Below are positions 45,198 through 53,569 of a stretch of DNA of 64,000 nt, in pieces. The position numbers and the translations under genes were made by a program. The stretch spans positions 1 through 64,000 of the forward strand of contig DBMI01000097.1 of NCBI GenBank assembly GCA_002298165.1, in the 5' to 3' direction. Below the pieces are notes generated by a model, which was not told where the DNA came from, searched no databases, and saw only the letters and a list, made by a program, of their open reading frames with translations. This DNA comes from Desulfarculales bacterium UBA702 (GTDB lineage Bacteria; Desulfobacterota; Syntrophobacteria; Syntrophobacterales; Syntrophobacteraceae). Every line of letters begins with the position of its first letter. The first letter of the stretch is position 1.

Positions 45198-46034
45198 CTA
45201 CCTTTTAATCAGATCGATAACCAGGGATGCTATTTCTTTTGAATAAAGCATCCAGACATGGCTGACCGGTTCAGTCTGGTATTCGGTCCATCCAGGGTAG
45301 GGGGCTCGCAGGCTCCCGGATGGCAGCACAAGCCCATCGGCGGGCGAAAAAAGACATGCCGCGGGGCAGGGGATTCCTCGCCCCTCCTGCTCGATTTCAC
45401 GGATTAGCGGACCGTCATACATAATGCTTTTGCCAAGATCCCCTGACGCGAATGCTACCATTTTCGATCCGCGGTGAGGGGTTCCGAGTGTGATTAAGAG
45501 GGATGGGATGTTGTCGCCCGAGGCTCTTTCCGCGAAGAGCCTGGAAAGAAGTCCACCGAGGCTGTGTCCCACCAGGATTACCGGCAGTCCGGGTGCTTCG
45601 GCGCGGCTCTTTGCGATGAATTTTTCAAACCTGGCGTAAACAGATTCAAATGACGTAAAGAAAGAGAAATAGTTCATGAGGAAAATGTTTGTGAAACCCG
45701 CCTTGCGAAGTCTGTGCCTCATCAGAAGCCACGCGGATGCATTGTGGTAAAGACCGTGTGTAAGAATGATGATCGGCTGAGAGGGCGCGACCTGTGCCGG
45801 CTTCCTCAGGTTCGGGAGAAGAGCGAAAGGATAAGTAAACATCACCACAAGCAGACTTGCAAACCCCGTGACTATGCCATTCAGTGTGAGGGCTGCGAGG
45901 CTCCTGCCCGAGGACTTGACGAGGCCCTCTTCAGGAGTGCCGAAATTTTCGTACCAAAAGAAAGAATAAGTGAAGAGCGCAACGGCGGCGGACATGCATA
46001 TCAGCAAAAGGAACAACTCAAACACAATCTTCAT
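45198..46034 (-). CDS. Membrane-anchored alpha/beta hydrolase (lipase-like)
   Basis: 278 aa. Two hydrophobic helices lie at about 2-25 and 48-72. The hydrolase fold follows, with oxyanion motif LTHGLYHNASAW, nucleophile Ser158 in GHSLGG and family-like TLGTPHRGSKM. The catalytic acid and base (His near the C-terminus in EPVSHVWMLY) appear present. It probably acts on lipids or esters at the inner membrane. Its stop lies 172 bases beyond ptsH; its start is 15 bases after the RACo stop, so it shares that transcript. Confidence 0.85.
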   Translation of the reverse strand: MKIVFELFLLLICMSAAVALFTYSFFWYENFGTPEEGLVKSSGRSLAALTLNGIVTGFASLLVVMFTYPFALLPNLRKPAQVAPSQPIIILTHGLYHNASAWLLMRHRLRKAGFTNIFLMNYFSFFTSFESVYARFEKFIAKSRAEAPGLPVILVGHSLGGLLSRLFAERASGDNIPSLLITLGTPHRGSKMVAFASGDLGKSIMYDGPLIREIEQEGRGIPCPAACLFSPADGLVLPSGSLRAPYPGWTEYQTEPVSHVWMLYSKEIASLVIDLIKR

Positions 46035-46049
46035 GGCCCCAGTCTCCGT

Positions 46050-48014
46050 TTATTCAAACATGTGAGGGTGCTGAGTGTGTTTCGAGTTCCTGTCGAGGAT
46101 TTCCTTTACAGACGGAAAAAGGCTCATATCGGTATGCGGCAGGAACATCGCCGCTATGAACTCGTTCATGAAATCCTGGTTTACACTCAGCTCGAAGTAG
46201 GTCATCCGGTTTGCAATTTCCTCTGCCCTGCGGAAAGCATGTGTCGAAAGCAACGCAAGCCTTGCCCCGGCAAGCGAGCTGTTGCCGATGAAGCGGATAC
46301 GGTCCTTTGGGATATCCGGCAGCAGGCCGATAAATATCGCTTTCTCAATATCGAGGTGAGCGCCGAAGCCGCCCGCGACATATATTTTCCGCAGATCGGT
46401 GAATTCCATTTGCATGCTGTTCAGCAGGACCTTTACAGAAGCCAGCATTGCCCCCTTGCTCTTGATAAGGTTGCTGATGTCGTCCTCGGTTATCACTATA
46501 GGTTCGCCGGTTTCGGTTTCATAAGGAAAGGCAATTATGAATTCAGGGGTGTCATCTACCACCTGCACCCTGGGATGTGAGAAATCCGCGAACTTTCCGC
46601 TCTGATCAATAATGCCCGCGCAAAGGAGTTCGGCGATTACATCTATTATGGCCGAGCCACACAAACCAATGGGTTTTTTGGATGCAATGGTCTCGTAATA
46701 AAGCTTTTCATCTTCGAAGCGTATTGTATCTATGGCGCCCCCGATCGCTCGCATTCCGCACTTGATCCCGCCGCCCTCGAATGCCGGCCCGGCAGATGAC
46801 GAACAGCATACCAGCCATTCATTATTGCCTATCACGATTTCGCCATTGGTGCCCACGTCGATAAGAGCGCTAATCTCTGGTTGATCGTACATGCCGCAGG
46901 CAAGGACTCCAGCGGTAATGTCGCCTCCCACATAGCTGCTGACGCAGGGCATGCAGTGGAGAAATGCCTTGGGATGGGCTTTTAGTCCGGCCTCGGATGC
47001 CTGGAACTGAGGAAAGCGGGTTGCCGCTGGTATGTATGGCGAAATCCGGATATTGGCAGGATCGATGCCCAGCAGGAGGTGGCTCATAACGGTGTTGCCG
47101 GCGGCAACAAAACAGGTAATGTCCTCATGTTCAATTCTGTGCTTGGTTACGAGCGACTCAACCAGGGAATTTATTGTATATACAACTGCTTCCGAGAGCG
47201 GGCCAAGGCCCGATTGGGTAACAGCATAGATCATCCGTGATATAACATCCTCGCCATATCGCGCCTGGCTGTTGTGGCTGGCCTGAACGCCTATTACCGT
47301 GCCGCTTCGCAAGTGCACCAACTGGGCCACGATGGTCGTTGTACCAACATCGATTGCTACCCCGTAGTTACGGTTGGAAGTATTTCCTCCTTCAAGCGCT
47401 CTGATTTGCGGGCACTCGGCGTTTCGAAAATGCACCGTGGCGGTGACCTTCCAGTTGTTCCTTCGCACGAGATGGTTGAGGTCCCAGAGACATGAAAAGT
47501 GTGTCTGGAAGTTTGAATCCTCAGTCTTTTTTCGCAACTCCCTGTGCACACGTTCGAGGTCGGAGAGGCTGTCGGTAATCGTCGGATGGGGTAGCTCCAG
47601 GTAGAACTTCTGGCAAAGCGGGCGAAAGAACGAACTGGCTCGGATATCAGGACCCTTCTCCACAGCGGTTGGGGCATCATAGGCGACCAGGTAATCGGCA
47701 ATCTGAATCTGCTCGACATCCTGCCTGGATTCGGGAGGTACCCAGACCTCGATATCCTCATCCTGGATTTCAGCCTGGCAGGCAAGAACATAACCCTGCT
47801 CCAGTTCCTTTCGGCTCAACTGGCCTATCACCTTGCTCGAAATTTTTACCTTTCCCTTTGTGACCTTGACGCGGCATTTTCCGCATATCCCCTGCCCGCC
47901 GCACAGGTTGCTCAGGTCAATTTCGGCGTACGAGGCTATATCCATCAATTTTTCGCCGGGTTTGGCCTCAGTTCGAGTGCCTTCCGGCTGAAAAGTAACT
48001 ATAATCTTGCCCAT
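46050..48014 (-). CDS. RACo-type corrinoid protein reductive activator (ASKHA fold)
   Basis: 654 aa. The N-terminal 2Fe-2S ferredoxin domain has Cys38, Cys44, Cys47 (LCGGQGICGKC) and Cys79 (LACQ). A linker is followed by the two-lobed DUF4445/ASKHA region with VAIDVGTTTIVAQLV, FVAAGNTVMSHLLLG, DVGTNGEI and CSSSAGPAFEGGGIKCG. In Carboxydothermus RACo uses ATP to reactivate Co(II) corrinoid iron-sulfur protein. No corrinoid protein, methyltransferase or CO dehydrogenase gene is adjacent, so its partner lies elsewhere. Binding site GGAGATG. Followed by the lipase gene. Confidence 0.9.
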   Translation of the reverse strand: MGKIIVTFQPEGTRTEAKPGEKLMDIASYAEIDLSNLCGGQGICGKCRVKVTKGKVKISSKVIGQLSRKELEQGYVLACQAEIQDEDIEVWVPPESRQDVEQIQIADYLVAYDAPTAVEKGPDIRASSFFRPLCQKFYLELPHPTITDSLSDLERVHRELRKKTEDSNFQTHFSCLWDLNHLVRRNNWKVTATVHFRNAECPQIRALEGGNTSNRNYGVAIDVGTTTIVAQLVHLRSGTVIGVQASHNSQARYGEDVISRMIYAVTQSGLGPLSEAVVYTINSLVESLVTKHRIEHEDITCFVAAGNTVMSHLLLGIDPANIRISPYIPAATRFPQFQASEAGLKAHPKAFLHCMPCVSSYVGGDITAGVLACGMYDQPEISALIDVGTNGEIVIGNNEWLVCCSSSAGPAFEGGGIKCGMRAIGGAIDTIRFEDEKLYYETIASKKPIGLCGSAIIDVIAELLCAGIIDQSGKFADFSHPRVQVVDDTPEFIIAFPYETETGEPIVITEDDISNLIKSKGAMLASVKVLLNSMQMEFTDLRKIYVAGGFGAHLDIEKAIFIGLLPDIPKDRIRFIGNSSLAGARLALLSTHAFRRAEEIANRMTYFELSVNQDFMNEFIAAMFLPHTDMSLFPSVKEILDRNSKHTQHPHMFE

Positions 48015-48122
48015 TCACATCTCCGTGAGAAAATACAACCAACGGCATTGCGTGCCGAATCTTTCATGCCGGGCGCGGCCCTGGAAAATTGTTGAATTCA
48101 GGCATCGAACTGGGGATTCGAG

Positions 48123-49214
48123 TTGGACAAAACGGGAGCGGTAGTAGCTTACTATATAACGCCGCATGGCTTTGGCCATGCAGTGCGCGCATTGGAAATA
48201 CTTCGATGCCTGACGGATCTGGACCCCAGCATCAAGCCTGTTATTATATCAGATATACCATACGGGCTTGTAGAGCAAAATGTTGGGCGGCCCGTTCCGA
48301 TGAGAAAGGTGCGCCTGGATATTGGTTTGTGCCAGTTTGACAGCATCCGGTACGATCTCGAAAAAACGATGCTGAAATTGGAGCGGCTCTTATCCGTTGC
48401 TGGTGAAATGATCGAGCGGGAAAAGCAATTTCTGCTCAGCGAAAAGGTGAAGCTGGTCATCTCGGATATTCCTTTCCTGCCATTTGATGCCGCAAATGAA
48501 TGTGGACTGAGATCAATTGGAATCGGCAACTTTACCTGGGACTGGATCTACAGGGACTATGCGGATAGCGATCCACGCTGGAAAGGAATCGTAGCCCGGA
48601 TTCAAAGCAGTTATAAAAAGGGTTATCTTTTTCTGCGCCTTCCCATGTACGGTGACTGCTCGGTATTTCCAAAAATCGAAGACGTATCGCTAGTTGCCAG
48701 AAAATCGCGCAGGACCAGGGAGCAGATAAGATTACTGCTCGGCCTTTGCGGTGAGGAGAAAATGGTCCTGGTCTCCTTCAGCAGTCTGGAATTGGACAAA
48801 GCCGCACTCGACAGGCTGAGGAAAATCAGCGGTGTGACCTTCTTTTATAAAAACCCCACAAAATTTCCCCTGTCGGGTGCGCGTTCATTGGACGGTGAAG
48901 ATGTATCATATGTCGATGCCGTGGCCGCATCCGACGCGGTTATCACTAAACCAGGATACGGCATAGTTTCCGATTGCCTCGCCCACGGAACGCCAATTTT
49001 ATATACCGATCGCGGCCGGTTTCCCGAATATGAAATATTGGTCGAGACAATCAGGCGCGAACTGACCTGTTCCTATATAGCAAGAGAGGATTTCCTCGCA
49101 GGCGATTGGCAAGAGCCAATCCGGGAAATTCTCGCCCTCCCGCGAAAGCAGCCGGCGATCAAAATGGATGGTGCCGATCAGTGCGCGAGAAAGATCCTCG
49201 AATTCCTAAAATAG
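48123..49214 (+). CDS. Glycosyltransferase-like protein (GT-B fold)
   Basis: 363 aa, starting TTG at 48123 with GGGGA 7 bases upstream. The N-terminus YYITPHGFGHAVRALEI resembles the nucleotide-sugar-related start of MurG-like and arabinokinase-type GT-B proteins (HGFGHATR). The C-terminal half includes SDAVITKPGYGIVSDCLAHGTPILYTDRGRFPEYE, the typical GT28/GT-B acceptor loop. Cytosolic, no membrane segment. The donor and acceptor are unknown. Divergent from RACo. Confidence 0.75.
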   Translation: MDKTGAVVAYYITPHGFGHAVRALEILRCLTDLDPSIKPVIISDIPYGLVEQNVGRPVPMRKVRLDIGLCQFDSIRYDLEKTMLKLERLLSVAGEMIEREKQFLLSEKVKLVISDIPFLPFDAANECGLRSIGIGNFTWDWIYRDYADSDPRWKGIVARIQSSYKKGYLFLRLPMYGDCSVFPKIEDVSLVARKSRRTREQIRLLLGLCGEEKMVLVSFSSLELDKAALDRLRKISGVTFFYKNPTKFPLSGARSLDGEDVSYVDAVAASDAVITKPGYGIVSDCLAHGTPILYTDRGRFPEYEILVETIRRELTCSYIAREDFLAGDWQEPIREILALPRKQPAIKMDGADQCARKILEFLK

Positions 49215-49307
49215 CTGTTTTTTAACGCATCGGCTAAAGTCAAAGCCAAAACATCCCGAAAAGAATAGAGTCACGAAAGCAAAAAGAGCGCGGGACGATG
49301 ACGGAAC

Positions 49308-50549
49308 GTGAAGAATCCCGATTCTGCATACTACAGTGAAAACTGGAATTTAGCTGATCTCATGTACCTGACCTCTTTCATTCATCGCGAAGAGCTGCTC
49401 GAAATTGCGGAGAGATGGTTCTGGGGTAAACCCGATCCGGGTGATGCCCTCAGGCTCACCAAGATCTTCATATGCGACGGCTATGTAATAGGCGAGACTC
49501 TGGACTCCACTATCGGCCAAATTCTCGGAATAATCCGACCCGGTCGCATTAACAAAGTGCGCATCCGCTCCAAGGGGGAACTGCGCGAGGCAATTTGCCG
49601 CTCCTGTTCGGGCGGTTCATCTCGTGTCCGCTTTCTTTCCGAAAACTACATCAAAAACCCTGACTATTTTTATCGGGAAGCCCCAATAAACGGCCTTCTG
49701 TGCATCGACGATTCCGGCCTGCTTCTCGGGTCTGCCAGGATAAAGCGGCCTCGGCGAATTGCCGAAAAAGCAAACAGGCGGATAGCAAAATGGATTTTCG
49801 ATACCGTGCGGGATGAGGCACGGACGATGGCGGAGCATCGGGCAGCTGTTTCGGGTGTTCCCCTGGAGAGACTCTATACTCCGGAGCCTGAGATGGTGCG
49901 CGAATTCGTCCAGGCCGAAGAAAGGATAGCAAGCAGCTTTCGAGAAGGGACGATACGCTTCGACCGTGAGGCAATAACCATAAATGATGTGGGCGGGATC
50001 AAGATTATAGCCAACGAGGACGAACTTAAGCTCATCGAGGCAACATTGCGTGCCGAAACTGGCGTGCGGATCTCACAACGAGAAGATTTCAGGGGCAACT
50101 ATGAGGCCGTGAGCCTGATAATCGAAATTTCGTGGGACCCTGAGTCAATCTGCAGAAAGTACCGGGATGGGAGAAATTGGGGGAAATATCTAAACCGCGG
50201 GGTATCCGAGCGTGAACTCAAGCGGGGTATCGAGCCGCTGCTGGATGGGGCCGACCCGCGCTTAAAATTTGAACTTATACTCGCCAACTTTGATGCAATG
50301 GTTGAATCGGAACTGGGCAACAGCATTCATGAGGAGCGGATAATCACTCAACGCAACAGCAAGGTCTACAAGGGCTACATCCCGATGAATGTGGAATTTC
50401 TTCTTGAATACCTTTTTGCTGTGGGGTTCAGCCCGCAAACCGGTGTCGAGTTCCTGCCAATCAAGCTCTGGGGGAGGTATCTTCCAGATACGCTGGTCAC
50501 CTACATCCGACGGCTCTATAGCCTGCCAGAATACGATCTTTTCTATTAG
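49308..50549 (+). CDS. Divergent protein with RelA/SpoT-like fold
   Basis: 413 aa, GTG start at 49308 (start uncertain). No close family is recognised overall. Residues about 220-345 echo the RelA/SpoT synthetase core in order: NDVGGIKIIANEDEL (Asp227, like DLFGIRII), REDFRGNYEAVSLIIEI (258-275, like KDYI...NGYQSLHT) and FELILANFDAMVESELGNSIHEE (Glu322 on, like EIQIRT...AAHW). The Arg in GIR and the RT are replaced, so activity may be changed or lost. The N-terminal 200 aa show basic helices. Located between a glycosyltransferase-like gene and a PP2C phosphatase. Confidence 0.5.
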   Translation: MKNPDSAYYSENWNLADLMYLTSFIHREELLEIAERWFWGKPDPGDALRLTKIFICDGYVIGETLDSTIGQILGIIRPGRINKVRIRSKGELREAICRSCSGGSSRVRFLSENYIKNPDYFYREAPINGLLCIDDSGLLLGSARIKRPRRIAEKANRRIAKWIFDTVRDEARTMAEHRAAVSGVPLERLYTPEPEMVREFVQAEERIASSFREGTIRFDREAITINDVGGIKIIANEDELKLIEATLRAETGVRISQREDFRGNYEAVSLIIEISWDPESICRKYRDGRNWGKYLNRGVSERELKRGIEPLLDGADPRLKFELILANFDAMVESELGNSIHEERIITQRNSKVYKGYIPMNVEFLLEYLFAVGFSPQTGVEFLPIKLWGRYLPDTLVTYIRRLYSLPEYDLFY

Positions 50550-50569
50550 AATCAATTCTTTAGATGTAC

Positions 50570-51277
50570 TTAGATTTTGGCGATGATAGCGGTGATATTG
50601 TCGCTCCCGCCTGCTTTGAGACTTTTTCCCAGCAAGAGGCCCAGTTTTTCGCGCAATCCTATCTTATGAGCAAGCACAGACTCTATTTCTGAATGGGGTA
50701 TGGAATCGTGCAGGCCGTCGGAGGAGAGCATCAGGAGGTCACCCGACTCAAGGTTCAGTGTTCCTTCCTCGGGCTCGAAATTGGGGCAGCCAATACATTT
50801 CAGCAGCATGCTGCCATAGGGATGGACCCGTGCCATCTCACTTGATATTTTGCCTTTCTTAAGAAGCGATCCGGGAATGGTGTGGTCGGTGGTGACCTGA
50901 TGCAACAGGCCTTGGCGGAAATGATATAACCTGCTATCTCCGACATGAACCCAGTAACCGCTGCCGCCAGATATAAACACGCAGGTCACTGTCGTGCCCA
51001 TGCCCTTTAATGATTGATCCAGTCGGGAGGCATCGGTAATTGTCCTATTGGCATCGTAGACGGCCCTGACGAGATCTTTTAATGGATGGTTCGAAGCCGG
51101 ATTCAAAGACTCCATCGCCTCCATTGCCACCTGGGCCGCAACCTCTCCCGCCACATGCCCTCCCATGCCATCGGCCAGGGCGAGCAGGGCGGAATCATCT
51201 CCAAAGGTTTTGACGAGAAAGCGATCTTCATTGTTCGACCTGATTAACCCGGTATGGGTCTCCGATTCGATCAGCAT
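50570..51277 (-). CDS. PP2C-type Ser/Thr protein phosphatase
   Basis: 235 aa from ATG 51277, behind GAGGAGCG; an in-frame TTG 21 bases earlier would contain that site and is rejected. PP2C metal motifs: RSNNEDRF (Glu17, Asp18), LLALADGMGGHVAGE (Asp36, Gly), VHVGDSRLYHF, and LMLSSDGLHD. It dephosphorylates proteins in the cytosol. A cognate kinase (PknB-type) is not in the window. Convergent with the RelA/SpoT-like gene, ending 20 bases from it. Confidence 0.93.
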   Translation of the reverse strand: MLIESETHTGLIRSNNEDRFLVKTFGDDSALLALADGMGGHVAGEVAAQVAMEAMESLNPASNHPLKDLVRAVYDANRTITDASRLDQSLKGMGTTVTCVFISGGSGYWVHVGDSRLYHFRQGLLHQVTTDHTIPGSLLKKGKISSEMARVHPYGSMLLKCIGCPNFEPEEGTLNLESGDLLMLSSDGLHDSIPHSEIESVLAHKIGLREKLGLLLGKSLKAGGSDNITAIIAKI

Positions 51278-51418
51278 CTTGTATATCGCTCCTCGCAATT
51301 GCCCCTGCGGCGAATAAATTACGCTTACGGGGACTTTATATCACCTCACGTTAAAGTTTAAGTATTTAGCGCATGGCGAGTGGTCTTTTTTTTCTCATCT
51401 GCACGCCCCTGAAAAAGA

Positions 51419-51455
51419 GATCGCCCCTCCGCATAACTAAGCGTCACGGGCGATC
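51419..51455 (-). terminator. Hairpin downstream of the SPASM pseudogene
   Basis: GATCGCCC/GGGCGATC arms (51419-51426 and 51448-51455) with a 21-base loop. Read leftward it is followed by TCTTTTTC. It probably ended the gene now decayed. Confidence 0.55.
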
Positions 51456-51477
51456 AATTTGATTTCGGTTGATAACA

Positions 51478-51748
51478 TTAGATCAATTTAAATGACTCTT
51501 CGGTTTCCTCCTGCCAGCCGTCCCATAAGAATGCGTCTTCACGCCCATTGGCGATTATCCGAAAGGCATAACGCACCTGTTCTTCGTAAAACTCGCATTA
51601 TGGGCTGGGGGCATTAACCGTTCCGGAGATCGCTTTGACCTGGGCAGGGCAGGGAGCCCCGCAGAAATGCCTGATCGCGCAGCCGGAGCATGGCTTGAAA
51701 TCGTCCGCCTTGCGCGTGGTGATCTCGATAAGGCTCCCAGGAGTGTTA
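51478..51748 (-). pseudogene. Remnant of a SPASM-domain radical SAM maturase
   Basis: In the leftward reading, residues translate as SLIEITTRKADDFKPCSGC, then AIRHFCGAPCPAQVKAISG, an in-frame TAA, and CEFYEEQVRYAFRIIANGR and LWDGWQEETEESFKLI before the final stop. The cysteine pattern CxxCxxxxxCxxxC plus CEFY is the SPASM auxiliary-cluster signature. The TAA sits where Tyr normally precedes CEFY (one base from TAC). Upstream the frame closes at once, so the radical SAM part and start are missing. A 71-codon frame in another register overlaps it but is a shadow. Confidence 0.75.
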
Positions 51749-52097
51749 ATTCATAAACTTGGATTTCCAAAGCCGGAGATTTTCACCTGGACTTGACTTG
51801 GCTGCAGTAATTCGAGGGCGTTTGAACTGTGCTTCCGCATACATGGATGATATATTTGCTCGTCACCTGAAGGAAGATAGTAGTGAGGCAAGCATAGTGA
51901 GAGAGCGGTAACGACAAGTTGGCGACCGCCTTGCACGGAACCAAACCCAACAATCCCGGCGCTGGAGTTTCGGCAAACTCAGATGTTAGATGGTAGGGTT
52001 TCACTCCTTTCCGGGGCGCTCACTGCTTCGAGCCTGTTTAACGCTCTCCAACCAGCACTGCCACAGTTCGTTGCGGATAATTTGTGGAAGATTGGCA

Positions 52098-53549
52098 ATG
52101 ATTTTTAGTTCAATAGCATTCCTTTTTTTCTTTCTCCCGGTAATGCTGACCCTCTATTTCCTGCCATCACATCGATGGCGAAATTTTCTCTTCCTGTTTG
52201 GAAGCCTTGTTTTCTACGCCTGGGGTGAGGGAGCCGGAATTGTTGTCCTTCTTGTCTCGATCATCTGTAATTACTTTTTGGGGCTCTGGTTGGAGTATTT
52301 GAGAAAACGGGGCTGCAGTGGCGGGTGGAGCCCTGCAAAGATAGTCCTGGTTTTCGGGATTTTCTTTAACGTGGGGCTCCTTGCATTATTCAAGTACACA
52401 GATTTTCTCCTCTTGAATCTAAACGCATTCCTCAACCTCGCCGGTGTAGTGGACATTTCGGCCGTTCGGCTTTATGCACCGCTCGGGATATCATTTTTCA
52501 CCTTTCACGCCATCTCATATCTCATTGATATTTACAGGGGAGAGGCTGACGCCCGAAAAAGCCCGGCGGATGTCGCCATTTACATGGCCGCATTTCCGAA
52601 GATTCTAGCCGGGCCAATTGCCCGGTACACAGAAACGGCGAGTGAAATCGTCAGCCGGCGGATCTCCAGCAGTGCTTTCCTTGAAGGAATGGAGCGTTTC
52701 ATAACCGGCCTTGCCAAAAAGGTACTTATAGCAAACCCGCTCTCTACTATAGCTGATGCCGCTTTTGGGGTACCACCCGTTCTCCTTGACCCGTTCAGCG
52801 CCTGGGCAGGGATTATATGCTACACCCTTCAGATATACTTCGACTTTTCCGGCTATTCCGATATGGCTATCGGGCTTGGGAGGATGTTTGGCTTCAATTA
52901 CCCTGAAAATTTCAATTTTCCCTACATTTCGCAATCGGTAGGGGAATTCTGGAGAAGATGGCACATTTCCCTTTCCACATGGTTCAGGGTTTACCTGTAC
53001 ATCCCTCTCGGGGGCAACCGCTGCCGGCCCGCCAGGCAGTATCTCAACCTGAGCATAGTGTTTCTTCTTTGCGGCCTTTGGCACGGAGCAAGCTGGAATT
53101 TCATAGTATGGGGAGGGTGGTACGGCCTTTTCCTCATTCTGGAACGCACTCGTGTTGGCAATGTCATAAATCGCGCCTGGAGACCGCTTCGCCATTGCTA
53201 TCTATTGATGGTTGTCGTGATCGGCTGGGTATTTTTTAGAGCGGAGAGTCTCGGGGCTGCCGCCGCCTATCTGACGTCGATGTTTGGATTGCAATACGGA
53301 ATTGGAGGGGCTCCTTATTTCGCGGTCGCGGTAAATAACGAAATTTGGGCGTTAATTCCGCTGGCCCTTGTCCTGTGCATGCCGGTATCTGCTCGGATTA
53401 GGGCGATCGTTTACTCCGAAGAGATCCCGATGAGATACTCTTCCGGTTTTTCAATGCTATATGCCGGGCTTGTCAGCCTGATGTTTGTCGTGTCGTGCAT
53501 GTCTGTTGCCGGCGTTACCCAAAAATCGTTCATATATTCCAAGTTCTAA
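52098..53549 (+). CDS. MBOAT family O-acyltransferase (AlgI-like)
   Basis: 483 aa from ATG 52098, with GGAAG upstream and the first helix starting at once (MIFSSIAFLFFFLPVM); 36 residues in the longer frame are rejected. About ten membrane helices. The conserved MBOAT His is His329 in CGLWHGASWNF, with FWRRWHISLSTWFRVYLYIPLGG the second family block. It moves acetyl groups across the inner membrane to an extracytoplasmic polysaccharide. A 14-base gap leads to the AlgJ-like partner; the two form a pair as in alginate or exopolysaccharide acetylation. The glycan is unknown. Confidence 0.92.
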   Translation: MIFSSIAFLFFFLPVMLTLYFLPSHRWRNFLFLFGSLVFYAWGEGAGIVVLLVSIICNYFLGLWLEYLRKRGCSGGWSPAKIVLVFGIFFNVGLLALFKYTDFLLLNLNAFLNLAGVVDISAVRLYAPLGISFFTFHAISYLIDIYRGEADARKSPADVAIYMAAFPKILAGPIARYTETASEIVSRRISSSAFLEGMERFITGLAKKVLIANPLSTIADAAFGVPPVLLDPFSAWAGIICYTLQIYFDFSGYSDMAIGLGRMFGFNYPENFNFPYISQSVGEFWRRWHISLSTWFRVYLYIPLGGNRCRPARQYLNLSIVFLLCGLWHGASWNFIVWGGWYGLFLILERTRVGNVINRAWRPLRHCYLLMVVVIGWVFFRAESLGAAAAYLTSMFGLQYGIGGAPYFAVAVNNEIWALIPLALVLCMPVSARIRAIVYSEEIPMRYSSGFSMLYAGLVSLMFVVSCMSVAGVTQKSFIYSKF

Positions 53550-53569
53550 ACTGACCGGGACCCGTGGAG

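Larger units (their letters stand above)
51278..52097. other. Large intergenic region with a decayed gene
   Basis: Contains the SPASM pseudogene (51478-51748), its hairpin, and a degenerate AAACCCAACA repeat near 51943-52001. No intact gene. Confidence 0.5.
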
